Below the pieces are notes generated by a model. It was not told the origin of the DNA. It made no database searches and saw nothing but the letters and a program-made list of their open reading frames with translations. A stretch of 64,000 bases of DNA, taken from contig NZ_VKGK01000002.1 of the NCBI RefSeq assembly GCF_007197645.1, forward strand, positions 248,001 through 312,000, in the 5' to 3' direction. Made by a program: the position numbers and the translations under genes. Positions 56,250 through 64,000 of this stretch are shown in pieces (within the stretch, counting starts at the first letter, position 1; each line of letters begins with the position of its first letter). Origin of the DNA: Shewanella hanedai. GTDB taxonomy: Bacteria > Pseudomonadota > Gammaproteobacteria > Enterobacterales > Shewanellaceae.

Positions 56250-56789
56250 ATGAAAGTAATCGGTGACTCAGAACATTTTAAACAGCCCTTTGATCATGAT
56301 GAAGATTATGTCAGCAGAGCCGAAGCAAAACGTGAAATAGCGATCTACCAAGAACTTGGTATGAAGCTAGTTGTGCTCAGTAAAACACAAATAGACAAAT
56401 TAGAACTTGATGAAATTATATACGACAATGTATTGAAAACTAAGACGATAAAAATTAACACTGAAGCATATCGTCGTCACTTACAGTATATCGGTAAGCT
56501 AATGCGCAATGTCGATGTTGAAGCCTTACAGCTAGACATCAAAAACGTACTGAACCAAAACAGCAATGAAAGCGCTAAACAAAACGTCGCTGAAAAGCTA
56601 AAAGATCAACTTATGAGTGAAGGTGATCAAGCGATTCAAGAGCTTATTGAGAAGCATCCAGACCTAGATAGACAGAAGTTACGCCAGCTTATTCGTCAAT
56701 CTAACAAAGAACTGACTAAGAAACCTGACCAAGCTTCTAAATCAGCTGCAGAGCTAGTTAAGTATTTACGTACTGAAATCACAGAATAA
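56250..56789 (+). CDS. darP: DarP (YjgA), ribosome-associated DUF615 protein
   Basis: 179 residues from the ATG at 56250, close to E. coli YjgA (183). The frame reaches 13 codons further upstream, but AGAGA before this ATG and the conserved acidic N-terminus favour the shorter start. The DUF615 core is EAKREIAIYQELGMKLVVLSKTQIDKLEL and AYRRHLQYIGKLMRNVD, here in pieces. The protein binds late 50S precursors. Divergent from pmbA, as in most gammaproteobacteria. Confidence 0.93.
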   Translation: MKVIGDSEHFKQPFDHDEDYVSRAEAKREIAIYQELGMKLVVLSKTQIDKLELDEIIYDNVLKTKTIKINTEAYRRHLQYIGKLMRNVDVEALQLDIKNVLNQNSNESAKQNVAEKLKDQLMSEGDQAIQELIEKHPDLDRQKLRQLIRQSNKELTKKPDQASKSAAELVKYLRTEITE

Positions 56790-56858
56790 TGTAGTTTTTA
56801 TCACGAAGTAGTTATAATAAGTTCAATACTTTTTAACACTTCTTTTAGGACGTTGCTA

Positions 56859-59429
56859 ATGCGACTGATAAAAACGGCTCTTGCTCTCCCTATTTCTCTT
56901 GTTGTCTTCTCTTTACTCGGTGGTTGTAATGGCGCTTCCGATGATAGTGGTGGTGGCGGTGAAGAAAATACGGGAGAGTATGCTCTATCACTCAGTTACA
57001 AAACCGTCGTCGACGGCAAGTGCGCCGAAGCAACCAGTGACGTTAGTTTTCCAAGTAATGCCAGTATTTGTGCCGTAGCCAAGTTAACCCAAGGTGGTAG
57101 CGCAAGCAACGGAGCATTAATCAGTTTCAATTCATCTCTTGGCACTATCAATCCCTCAACCAAACTCACCAATTCCAGCGGCCTTGCCGAAGTCATTCTA
57201 AGCCCAGAGCTTGATACTCAAGGTGCAGGAACTGTAACAGCTCAATTCGATACTAAAGCGGACGAGAATAATATTCTGCTCGTCGAGCGCAATTATGAAT
57301 TTGTAGACAATGGCGGCACCCCGAGCGACCAAGTACCAAAAGTCAGTGCTAGCATTCAATTAGGTGCCAACAATGTCACCCAATTTAAAGTCGATGAAGC
57401 CGTACAGCTTCAAGCAACATTCCTCAATGCATCAAGCGTTGGTATAGAGAATCAGCTAGTCACTTTTACCGCAGGCAATGTCACACTCAGTCCAAATACG
57501 GCATTAACTAATGAGCAAGGTATTGCTCAAGTTATCTATACGCCAGTGGTTGCTGATTTAGGTGCTTCCAATCTGAATGTGTCTATCACATACAAAGACC
57601 AATCCTATCAGAGCAATAGCCTATATGAAGTGCTTTCAGCCGATGCGGTTGGCGGTGATGGCGTACTTAAACTTGGCCATTTCAATTCTGCAGAGCAATT
57701 TGTCGAAAATAAGTTAGCAACAACCCTGACTCCCAATGCTGATGGTAAATATGTTATCAGTGCTGGCGGTAGTATTGGTGTTACAGCAACGTTAGTGAAT
57801 CAAGCCGATGATGGCACTATCACTCGCGTTCAGACTCCCTCATCAATCAGCTTTAGCTCAGATTGTGTTAGCAGCAATAATGCCAGCCTAGACACACCAG
57901 TAACGACATTATCTGGCGATGCAAGATCCACTTTTCAAGATTCCAGCTGTAGTGGTAACAGTGAGCGTGATGATGTCATCACGGCCACGACACTTGCAGG
58001 AAACCAAACCTTAACAGCGACACTGCCATTGACCTTAGAGCGTCAAACTCTGGCAAATATCGGCTTCGTTTCTGCTGAACCCACCAATATCCGCATCAAA
58101 GGTGCTGGCGGTACAGGCAGCACAGAATCTTCATTGGTCACTTTTACGGTCACCAGTGCAAATGGCCAACCTACGGCTCAACAAATTGTTAATTTTAACT
58201 TAGACACTGTCGTCGGTGGCTTAAGCTTTGCCAATGGACTCAGCACGGCTGAAAGCCTTACAAACTCTGCAGGCATCGCTACCGTTCGTGTGCTTTCAGG
58301 TACAGTACCGACTCCGGTACGCGTGGTAGCCTCTGCAACCGATGCGGACACAGGCAAGGTTATCAGCACGCAATCTGAGCAGCTAACCGTCAATACAGGT
58401 CTACCTCAGCAACTGGGATTCAGTTTATCGACGTCTATTTTCAATCCAGAGGCCGACAAATTTGACGGTGAAAAAGCAACCGTGACTGCTTATGCTTCCG
58501 ATAGCTTTGGTAACCCAGCTCCTGATGACACAGTCATTCAGTTCACCACTGAAGGAGGCCAAATAGTCCCAAGTTGCTCAACAGTAAATGGTAGCTGTAG
58601 CGTCGAGTGGACTTCAGCAAACCCGAGAGTATCGGATCACAGGATAACGGTGCTTGCCTATGCACTGGGGCATGAGACCTTTTTTGATACCAATGGTAAC
58701 AATGTATTTGATGATGACGACGTCAGTCTCGATGCCGATGACAAACCTATTGTGGACAAAGCTTGTTTAAATCGTGACGGGGAAGCCGTTCTCTGCTCCG
58801 GCAATGGTATGGATATAGAAGCCTACCTGCCGAAAGGCTTTAGCGACTTAGGCGATGCCTACCGTGATGATGATGAGAGCTTTTTCCATACGCCAGGTGA
58901 AAAGTACTTTAACACCCAAAGCCGTGACAAATACCAGAACCCTGATGGTAAGTTCAACGGCCCTCAATGTCAGTCCACACCCGTTGGCTGCGAGCCTAAT
59001 ACCTACATCCGTAAAGCACTAGTTATGACCATGTCAGGCTCAAGTGCAGACTTCACAATCTGGCAAGGTAATAATTTAATTCGAGATGATTCTGGTCTCG
59101 AAACTGCTCCAATTTTGCCATTGACGGCTCTTGCGGCTGGAGAGACATCAAGGTTTACGGTCCAGTTCTATGATGACGCTTACCAAATGATGCCTGCAAA
59201 TACACAGGTTGCGGTTGTGGCCTCTGCAGGAGAGCTTATCTTTGAGCCATTTGGCGTCGCTAATACAACAAATCGAGGCGGCACTCGAACAAGCTTTATT
59301 ATCACTAATGACAGTGACCCGTCTACTGCCGGCCAGCCTGCAAGAACAAGCGCTGTGAGTATTGAGCTGACAACCCCTAATAACTTTAAGTCAGGTGTAG
59401 GATTAACAATTAGCCTATTGGGAACCTAA
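56859..59429 (+). CDS. Large Ig-like-domain lipoprotein
   Basis: 856 residues from the ATG at 56859 (AGGA upstream). A signal peptide ends in lipobox SLLGGC, followed by an acidic Gly-rich linker. At least four bacterial Ig-like (Big_1/invasin-like) domains can be recognised by repeats such as ASNGALISFNSSLGTINPST, VGIENQLVTFTAG followed by NVTLSPNTALTNEQGIAQVIY, and TNSAGIATVRVLSGTVP. A C-terminal section contains Asp-rich, possibly calcium-binding loops (DTNGNNVFDDDDVSLDAD). Predicted outer-membrane, surface-exposed; adhesion or matrix role is a guess. Confidence 0.82.
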   Translation: MRLIKTALALPISLVVFSLLGGCNGASDDSGGGGEENTGEYALSLSYKTVVDGKCAEATSDVSFPSNASICAVAKLTQGGSASNGALISFNSSLGTINPSTKLTNSSGLAEVILSPELDTQGAGTVTAQFDTKADENNILLVERNYEFVDNGGTPSDQVPKVSASIQLGANNVTQFKVDEAVQLQATFLNASSVGIENQLVTFTAGNVTLSPNTALTNEQGIAQVIYTPVVADLGASNLNVSITYKDQSYQSNSLYEVLSADAVGGDGVLKLGHFNSAEQFVENKLATTLTPNADGKYVISAGGSIGVTATLVNQADDGTITRVQTPSSISFSSDCVSSNNASLDTPVTTLSGDARSTFQDSSCSGNSERDDVITATTLAGNQTLTATLPLTLERQTLANIGFVSAEPTNIRIKGAGGTGSTESSLVTFTVTSANGQPTAQQIVNFNLDTVVGGLSFANGLSTAESLTNSAGIATVRVLSGTVPTPVRVVASATDADTGKVISTQSEQLTVNTGLPQQLGFSLSTSIFNPEADKFDGEKATVTAYASDSFGNPAPDDTVIQFTTEGGQIVPSCSTVNGSCSVEWTSANPRVSDHRITVLAYALGHETFFDTNGNNVFDDDDVSLDADDKPIVDKACLNRDGEAVLCSGNGMDIEAYLPKGFSDLGDAYRDDDESFFHTPGEKYFNTQSRDKYQNPDGKFNGPQCQSTPVGCEPNTYIRKALVMTMSGSSADFTIWQGNNLIRDDSGLETAPILPLTALAAGETSRFTVQFYDDAYQMMPANTQVAVVASAGELIFEPFGVANTTNRGGTRTSFIITNDSDPSTAGQPARTSAVSIELTTPNNFKSGVGLTISLLGT

Positions 59430-59448
59430 CCTAAACCTGATGATTTAT

Positions 59449-59487
59449 AAAAAAGCCCATTTAGATGCAGATCTAAATGGGCTTTTA
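59449..59487. terminator. Bidirectional terminator
   Basis: AAAAAGCCCATTTAGA pairs with TCTAAATGGGCTTTT between the convergent lipoprotein and ABC-permease genes. Confidence 0.9.
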
Positions 59488-59530
59488 CTTACTTCAATTT
59501 ATAACTTAGTAAGCTTTATGCTGATTCGAA

Positions 59531-60688
59531 TTATACCTGCCTATTGGCTTTCAATCTTCTCGATACGCCATAAACTGCCAGTACAAAGAAAACCGCAAAC
59601 ATGGCCCATAACTGCAACCATTTAGGCATGATACTTGTCCATGATGCCCCCATTTGATTAAGTTCTAACATCCCCATAATAGCGGGGACTGCAGGAATGA
59701 CTTGCGAGATCCAGATCAGCGGCTCAGGGATCAGTGTTAAAGGCCAAACAAAACCAGAGACAAACATAATGGGCATTGACGCAAGTAACAGTACTTGAGT
59801 TGGCAGATCACGGCGTACAAACAGGCAACTTAATGCTATTCCCGCCGCGCTGGTCGCCAATAGGAAAGGCAATAAAAACAGTGCGACCAATCCCAGACTT
59901 GCCTGAATACTGACCTGATACAAATAGAAGCAGAACCCCACATAAAAGCTGGCAAAAACCGAATAGATCAACATAAACGCTGAGATGCGACTACAGATCA
60001 ACTTTAGCGGAGAAAGCTGCTGCCAGTATCCCTTATTTCGCCATTGGCCAGCGCCCAGTATCCCAGTACCGATAAGTAAAGTTTGGTGTAAAATCAGCAG
60101 GAAAAGCCCAGGAACAACATAAGGTGTATAGCCTAAACTTGGGTTAAATGTGGGGACGCTATTTATCTTAACCGAGTTAAGGCTTAAATTCGCTTGCTCA
60201 GGCGCCTCACCCTTTGCTAGCAAGCCAAGCAACTGCACTTGTTTACCTGCGTCCATACCTGCAGTGACTAAGCCTTCCACCACCGCGGAATAGATCAAGA
60301 AATAACTGGCGTCTCCGCCATAGCTTAAGGTCACTCCTTTACCTAGCAACAAGTCTCGCCTAAAAGCATAGGGGATCACTAAGAGCCCATGCGCACGTCC
60401 CGTCTCGATCCACACCTTGGCTTCACTGATGCTGCCAACTTGACCAATAACGCTAATTTTCGGGCTCGCATCGGCCTGCCTAATCAATTTACGACTCAAA
60501 GAGCTATGGTCCAGATCCACCACCACAATCTGTTGATCTGTGGGTACCTGATGCAGATAAGGCAAAGGATAGAGAACTGAATAAAACAGTACGCCACCAA
60601 ACAGAGTCACGGCGATGGCCTTATCCGCCACAATAGCCCTTAACTCGGTCCACACCAATTGCCAGAAACTCATGAGTTGATTATTCAT
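59531..60688 (-). CDS. ABC-2 type transporter permease (YhhJ/YbhR-like), second
   Basis: 385 residues. One N-terminal membrane helix, a large extracytoplasmic domain (about 45-180), and five C-terminal helices, the ABC-2 membrane plan. VVDLDHSSLSRKLIRQADASP and GLLVIPYAFRRDLLLGK are the conserved periplasmic motifs. It overlaps the previous permease by 4 bp (60685-60688), so the pair is translationally coupled and probably forms a heterodimer. The ATPase is not encoded in the window. Confidence 0.88.
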   Translation of the reverse strand: MNNQLMSFWQLVWTELRAIVADKAIAVTLFGGVLFYSVLYPLPYLHQVPTDQQIVVVDLDHSSLSRKLIRQADASPKISVIGQVGSISEAKVWIETGRAHGLLVIPYAFRRDLLLGKGVTLSYGGDASYFLIYSAVVEGLVTAGMDAGKQVQLLGLLAKGEAPEQANLSLNSVKINSVPTFNPSLGYTPYVVPGLFLLILHQTLLIGTGILGAGQWRNKGYWQQLSPLKLICSRISAFMLIYSVFASFYVGFCFYLYQVSIQASLGLVALFLLPFLLATSAAGIALSCLFVRRDLPTQVLLLASMPIMFVSGFVWPLTLIPEPLIWISQVIPAVPAIMGMLELNQMGASWTSIMPKWLQLWAMFAVFFVLAVYGVSRRLKANRQV

Positions 60689-61860
60689 CCTTTCACTCCT
60701 GACTCATCCTCTAAAGGCATTTGAGCCATCGATTCCACCTCAACACGGCGAGACAAAATAATAAGCACAGGAATGATAAACAAGAAGCCCCAATAACTGG
60801 AAAGCTGAACAACTATCGTCTGCCACGAGGAGCCATAGCTAATAATGCTGACATGTGAATCAATATAATGGCTCGATGGCATGATCAAACGCCACCACTG
60901 AGCTGCGATAGGCATTTCGTGCACCGGGAAAGTGATTCCCATAAAAGCAAACGCTGGTGCAAACATCGCGGTCCCAAAACTCACCATACGGGCGCTGTCA
61001 CGCATAATGAAAAATATCAGTAGCACCAGTAACCACACCGAAAATAGCATCACTGTCTGGGCCAACATTAACAAGGCTAAGCTTCCCGCTGCGGGCAATG
61101 CTAGGTACTGATATAACAGTGCCAGAATAAAGCCACCGTGCATTAATAAGATAGGCGTAAACACTGCAATTTTAGCCCAAACCCGTAGCCAGATCCCATC
61201 ACCCGCTATCAAGCTTCCAGTCGGAGTCAGCTCTCGGCTCAAACTATTGGAGAAGATCAACATCGCCAGCAGTTGCCATAAAGCGACTAACACTGGCGGC
61301 ACAAGAAAGCCCACGTAATTGTTATTGCGATTAAACAGTGCTGTCGTCTGGCTCTTCACTGGGCTCAGATGCACAGCCACTAAAGGCTTAGGCACATCTT
61401 GCAGTAACAATTTCACCCCAGCAACTTCGAGTAATCCAGCACCAAGTGTCAGTTGGATCTGACTTGAGAGTAATTTACCCACCAGCAGGAACTGACTGTT
61501 GTAGCGTATATCGATAGTTGGGCTATGACCCGTGACTAAATCACGCTTTAAATTGTAGGGGAAAACAATAAGCCCATAGACTTCGCCTTGCTTCATCGCT
61601 GTTACAGCGGAAGGCAGATCCACAAAGCTTTGAGGGGAGATCACTGGATTAGCTTCCAGTTTTCGACTCAACATGCGACTCAATTGACTATTATCATGAT
61701 CAACGATGGCCACAGGAAGTTGCCTCGGTAATCCAGCGCTAAAAAGCCACCACAAGCAGAGTATGCTCAAAATAGGAATATAGCTGACCAAGGCAAGCTG
61801 CCAAGGAGAACGCCATAAAGCGTGCAGTTCTCGTCGAATAGAGGCGACTATATTGGTCAT
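60685..61860 (-). CDS. ABC-2 type transporter permease, first
   Basis: 391 residues with the same plan as its partner: an N-terminal helix, a periplasmic domain with AIVDHDNSQLSRMLSRKLEANP and GLIVFPYNLKRDLVTGHSP, and five C-terminal helices. Homologues work with a HlyD-type adaptor and an outer-membrane TolC protein to export drugs or lipidic compounds. The adaptor gene ends 14 bp upstream. Confidence 0.88.
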   Translation of the reverse strand: MTNIVASIRRELHALWRSPWQLALVSYIPILSILCLWWLFSAGLPRQLPVAIVDHDNSQLSRMLSRKLEANPVISPQSFVDLPSAVTAMKQGEVYGLIVFPYNLKRDLVTGHSPTIDIRYNSQFLLVGKLLSSQIQLTLGAGLLEVAGVKLLLQDVPKPLVAVHLSPVKSQTTALFNRNNNYVGFLVPPVLVALWQLLAMLIFSNSLSRELTPTGSLIAGDGIWLRVWAKIAVFTPILLMHGGFILALLYQYLALPAAGSLALLMLAQTVMLFSVWLLVLLIFFIMRDSARMVSFGTAMFAPAFAFMGITFPVHEMPIAAQWWRLIMPSSHYIDSHVSIISYGSSWQTIVVQLSSYWGFLFIIPVLIILSRRVEVESMAQMPLEDESGVKG

Positions 61861-61874
61861 GGTAAGCCTGAACG

Positions 61875-62858
61875 CTAGTGAGTAAACAGGACAGACATGC
61901 CGACGCGCAGATCATCTATCTTTGTATCAGGACGTAATTCAACTTCAAAGGTACGCATATCAAAGTCATGGCCACTCTCAGTTGAACGCCAAGTTGCAAA
62001 CTCTCCCATGACACTGACATAGGTCACGGTGAACTCTACATCGCGTCCTAACGCAGGCAGAGTCAGCATCAACTTGTTGCCTTTACTGAACCGCTTAAGT
62101 TGATCTTCACGAACCTGAAACACCGCCCAGGCATCGTCCATATCAATCAAACTGACAACCGGAAAGCCACTGGGGGCTAACTCGCCAGCTTGCAGTAATA
62201 CTTCACTTATCTCACCCATTTTTGGCGAGCGCATTTGGCTATCGGCTAAAATAGCGCTGACTTCATTCACTGCACCTTCTGCCATACGAGCGTTGCCCGC
62301 TGCTGCCGCTTTAGTCTCTGAACGCGCGCCCTCTGCCGTCATCTGATACATAGCAAGCGCGGCTTGCTCTGTGTATTTTGCTGCTTGCCACTGGGTAAAA
62401 GCTTCATCACGTTTCTGTCTGGCAACCACACCTTCAACAAACAGATTTTCAATCCTATCGTAAGTCGTCTTGCCTAACGTTGAGGCCGCCTTTGCCTTTA
62501 ACCATTGCTCTTTAGAAGCCATAACTTGTTGTTTACGAGCACCGCTATCCGCTTCAAGTTGCATTGCTTTAGCTGCATCTCGGCCGCCTTCAGCCTGCAT
62601 TAGCTTGGCATCTAGCTCTGGGCTGTGAATAGCAAACAAGAGATCGCCCTCCTCCACCACATCACCACGGCGCACCAAAACCTGCTCAACCCGGCCCGGT
62701 ACTTTTGAAGATACATTATATTCCCGCGCTTCGATCTGCCCCTGCATGATCTGCGGCTTAGGGCTGTAAGCCAGCTTTAAGCCGTAGCCCAGTAAGATCA
62801 CGAGCACGACAAGTGCAACAACGGCGAGCAGACGATTAGCACGCATTTTTATCTCCAA
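61875..62858 (-). CDS. HlyD-family membrane fusion (adaptor) protein
   Basis: 327 residues: N-terminal membrane anchor (LLAVVALVVLVILLGYGLKLA), biotinyl-lipoyl-like half motifs VSSKVPGRVEQVLVRRGDVVEEGDLLFAI and SPKMGEISEVLLQAGELAPSG (each in part) around a coiled-coil hairpin of about 130 residues. It bridges the inner-membrane permeases and the TolC channel in the periplasm. It resembles YhiI/YbhG adaptors of ABC-2 exporters. Start is ATG at 62858, with a possible internal start two codons later. Confidence 0.9.
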   Translation of the reverse strand: MEIKMRANRLLAVVALVVLVILLGYGLKLAYSPKPQIMQGQIEAREYNVSSKVPGRVEQVLVRRGDVVEEGDLLFAIHSPELDAKLMQAEGGRDAAKAMQLEADSGARKQQVMASKEQWLKAKAASTLGKTTYDRIENLFVEGVVARQKRDEAFTQWQAAKYTEQAALAMYQMTAEGARSETKAAAAGNARMAEGAVNEVSAILADSQMRSPKMGEISEVLLQAGELAPSGFPVVSLIDMDDAWAVFQVREDQLKRFSKGNKLMLTLPALGRDVEFTVTYVSVMGEFATWRSTESGHDFDMRTFEVELRPDTKIDDLRVGMSVLFTH

Positions 62859-62907
62859 AACTTTGATTATATTTACACATTAAATTGACAGATGACGACT
62901 GGCTTAT

Positions 62908-64000
62908 TTATAACTTGTTGGTGCGACCAATAAAGTCATCCAATTGCCCGCTGATACTCATCAAGCGCGCATAGGATTGAACATAACGATATTTAGCACC
63001 AAGTTGTTGTGTCTTGACGGCACTGAGTTTCAACTCGGCATCGACTCTATCGATTGACGTCGACAGACCTTGATTGAACGCTATTTCACGCAGACGCAAA
63101 TTTTCTTCCGCCAGACTCAATGAGGTATTTAACGCGACAGCTTCTTCTTGCGCTTGCTGCAGTTGACGGTAACTTTGATCCAGTAATAGGCTTAAGTCTT
63201 GCTGCGTTTGTGCCTTGGTATATCTGGCTTGCAATAGTGCGCTTTTCGCGGCTTGTACTTTACCACTGCGTCCGTCTCGGCTTAATAATGGCACCTTAAC
63301 ACCTAGACCAATCATCCAATCCGGTTCGACCTTAGAAAACAGACTGTCATCTTCATACAGGGTGTAATTACCGTAGAGGAATACCGTGGGTTTATAGCGT
63401 CCCTTTTCGACTTCAATCAAGCCACTCGCTTGATCTTCTTTGGCTTCGAGTAATCTTAATGCTGGGTGCTGAGTCATGGTTAACTGACTCAAGCGTGGTA
63501 ATGAAGGTTGATTTGGCAACATAAATAGCTGAGATGCAGTAGTAACGCTGCGTTCATGCAACATACGCGATAGTGCAATCATCGCCATCTCATGCTGGCG
63601 TTTGGCACTGCCTGCACTCACTCGAGCATTCTCAAGTGCTACTTGTGCGTTAAGCCGTTCAACCTTAGCTATCTGACCTTGCTCTTCCAATTTAAGGGCA
63701 TGATCAACATGTTCTGACAATGAGGAGACTAACTGCTGCTGCGTCTGCATTAGCATCTCTGTCACCGATACAGCGTAATACCTGTCGACCAACAGCGTGA
63801 AAAGATCTCGAGTCACAAGTTGCAGTTGCTGTTCTTTTTCAGCCACTTCGGCGGCGTGGATACCTTGAGCCGCAGTGATTTTACCGCCAGTATAGATAGG
63901 CCACATTGCTTGTAAACTTGCGCGGAAAATATCTTGTTCTGTAAATGGAGTGACAAACATTGAACTGGGAATCCCCGCCAGTGCACCACCAAGAGCTGGG
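62908..64000 (-). CDS. TolC-family outer-membrane efflux protein (5' end outside window)
   Basis: The frame is open to the window edge, so the ATG at 63960 is internal; residues before it (ALGGALAGIPSSMFVTPF) continue the protein. At least 364 residues are seen of a family usually about 430-480. It has the alternating helical and strand pattern of TolC-type channels (SLQAMWPIYTGGKITAAQ, WMIGLGVKVPLLSRDGRSGKVQAA). It completes the exporter with the adaptor and permeases downstream in the same operon, 50 bp before the adaptor start. Confidence 0.9.
   Translation of the reverse strand, partial: PALGGALAGIPSSMFVTPFTEQDIFRASLQAMWPIYTGGKITAAQGIHAAEVAEKEQQLQLVTRDLFTLLVDRYYAVSVTEMLMQTQQQLVSSLSEHVDHALKLEEQGQIAKVERLNAQVALENARVSAGSAKRQHEMAMIALSRMLHERSVTTASQLFMLPNQPSLPRLSQLTMTQHPALRLLEAKEDQASGLIEVEKGRYKPTVFLYGNYTLYEDDSLFSKVEPDWMIGLGVKVPLLSRDGRSGKVQAAKSALLQARYTKAQTQQDLSLLLDQSYRQLQQAQEEAVALNTSLSLAEENLRLREIAFNQGLSTSIDRVDAELKLSAVKTQQLGAKYRYVQSYARLMSISGQLDDFIGRTNKL

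Overview
The window looks like the chromosome of a marine gammaproteobacterium, most likely Shewanella or a close relative. This rests on gene content and protein style: pmbA followed by darP, MSHA-type pilin, DUF6265, CIA30, a laminarin locus with a large TonB receptor, and a TATACCAATCGGTATA-ended short repeat. I made no database comparison, so the genus is an inference. No rRNA, tRNA, CRISPR array or complete insertion sequence was seen. Layout: (1) 1-2681, fdhD and the 5' part of an FdhF/YdeP-type molybdenum oxidoreductase. (2) 2860-3126, a MITE-like element, then a DUF6265 protein. (3) 3863-9908, a translationally coupled operon for an alkyl-DHAP-synthase-like flavoenzyme, a glycerol-3-phosphate dehydrogenase and an FGGY kinase, with a divergent AraC regulator, then an AGCS amino-acid symporter. 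(4) 11683-17077, a glutathione-dependent formaldehyde detoxification regulon: SMR transporter, fghA, frmA, ybiI, gfa and a LysR regulator. Four near-identical promoter/operator modules of fixed geometry tie it together. (5) 17069-21027, HAD phosphatase, CIA30 protein, NDH-2-like flavoprotein, an AraC relic and a pilin-like protein. (6) 21229-46066, a laminarin (beta-1,3-glucan) utilisation locus. Two GH16 lipoproteins cut the polymer outside, a modular binding lipoprotein and a TonB receptor capture and import it, and an MFS symporter crosses the inner membrane. Unsecreted GH3 (two), GH17 (two) and a GH149-type phosphorylase finish degradation, and a LytS/LytTR two-component pair probably regulates it. 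(7) 46246-50135, the most unusual part: a cyanobactin-like RiPP locus. It has a PatA/PatG-type subtilisin with a PatG-like C-terminal domain, two short Cys-rich peptides whose leaders resemble the PatE leader (LPxQxQP, then GVEAS or GIEQS), and two paralogous proteins resembling the AidA/PixA inclusion-body family. No YcaO heterocyclase is present. One peptide is too short for routine gene calling, the protease linker carries the same VEAS-x-CG sequence as a substrate peptide, and a strong internal ribosome site could produce the PatG-like domain separately. (8) 50548-54450, an arsenic operon arsR-acr3-gapdh-arsJ with a relic of a duplicated gapdh tail. (9) 54648-59429, pmbA, darP and a large Ig-like lipoprotein. 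(10) 59531-64000, an exporter (two ABC-2 permeases, HlyD-type adaptor, TolC-type channel) with no ATPase gene in view.
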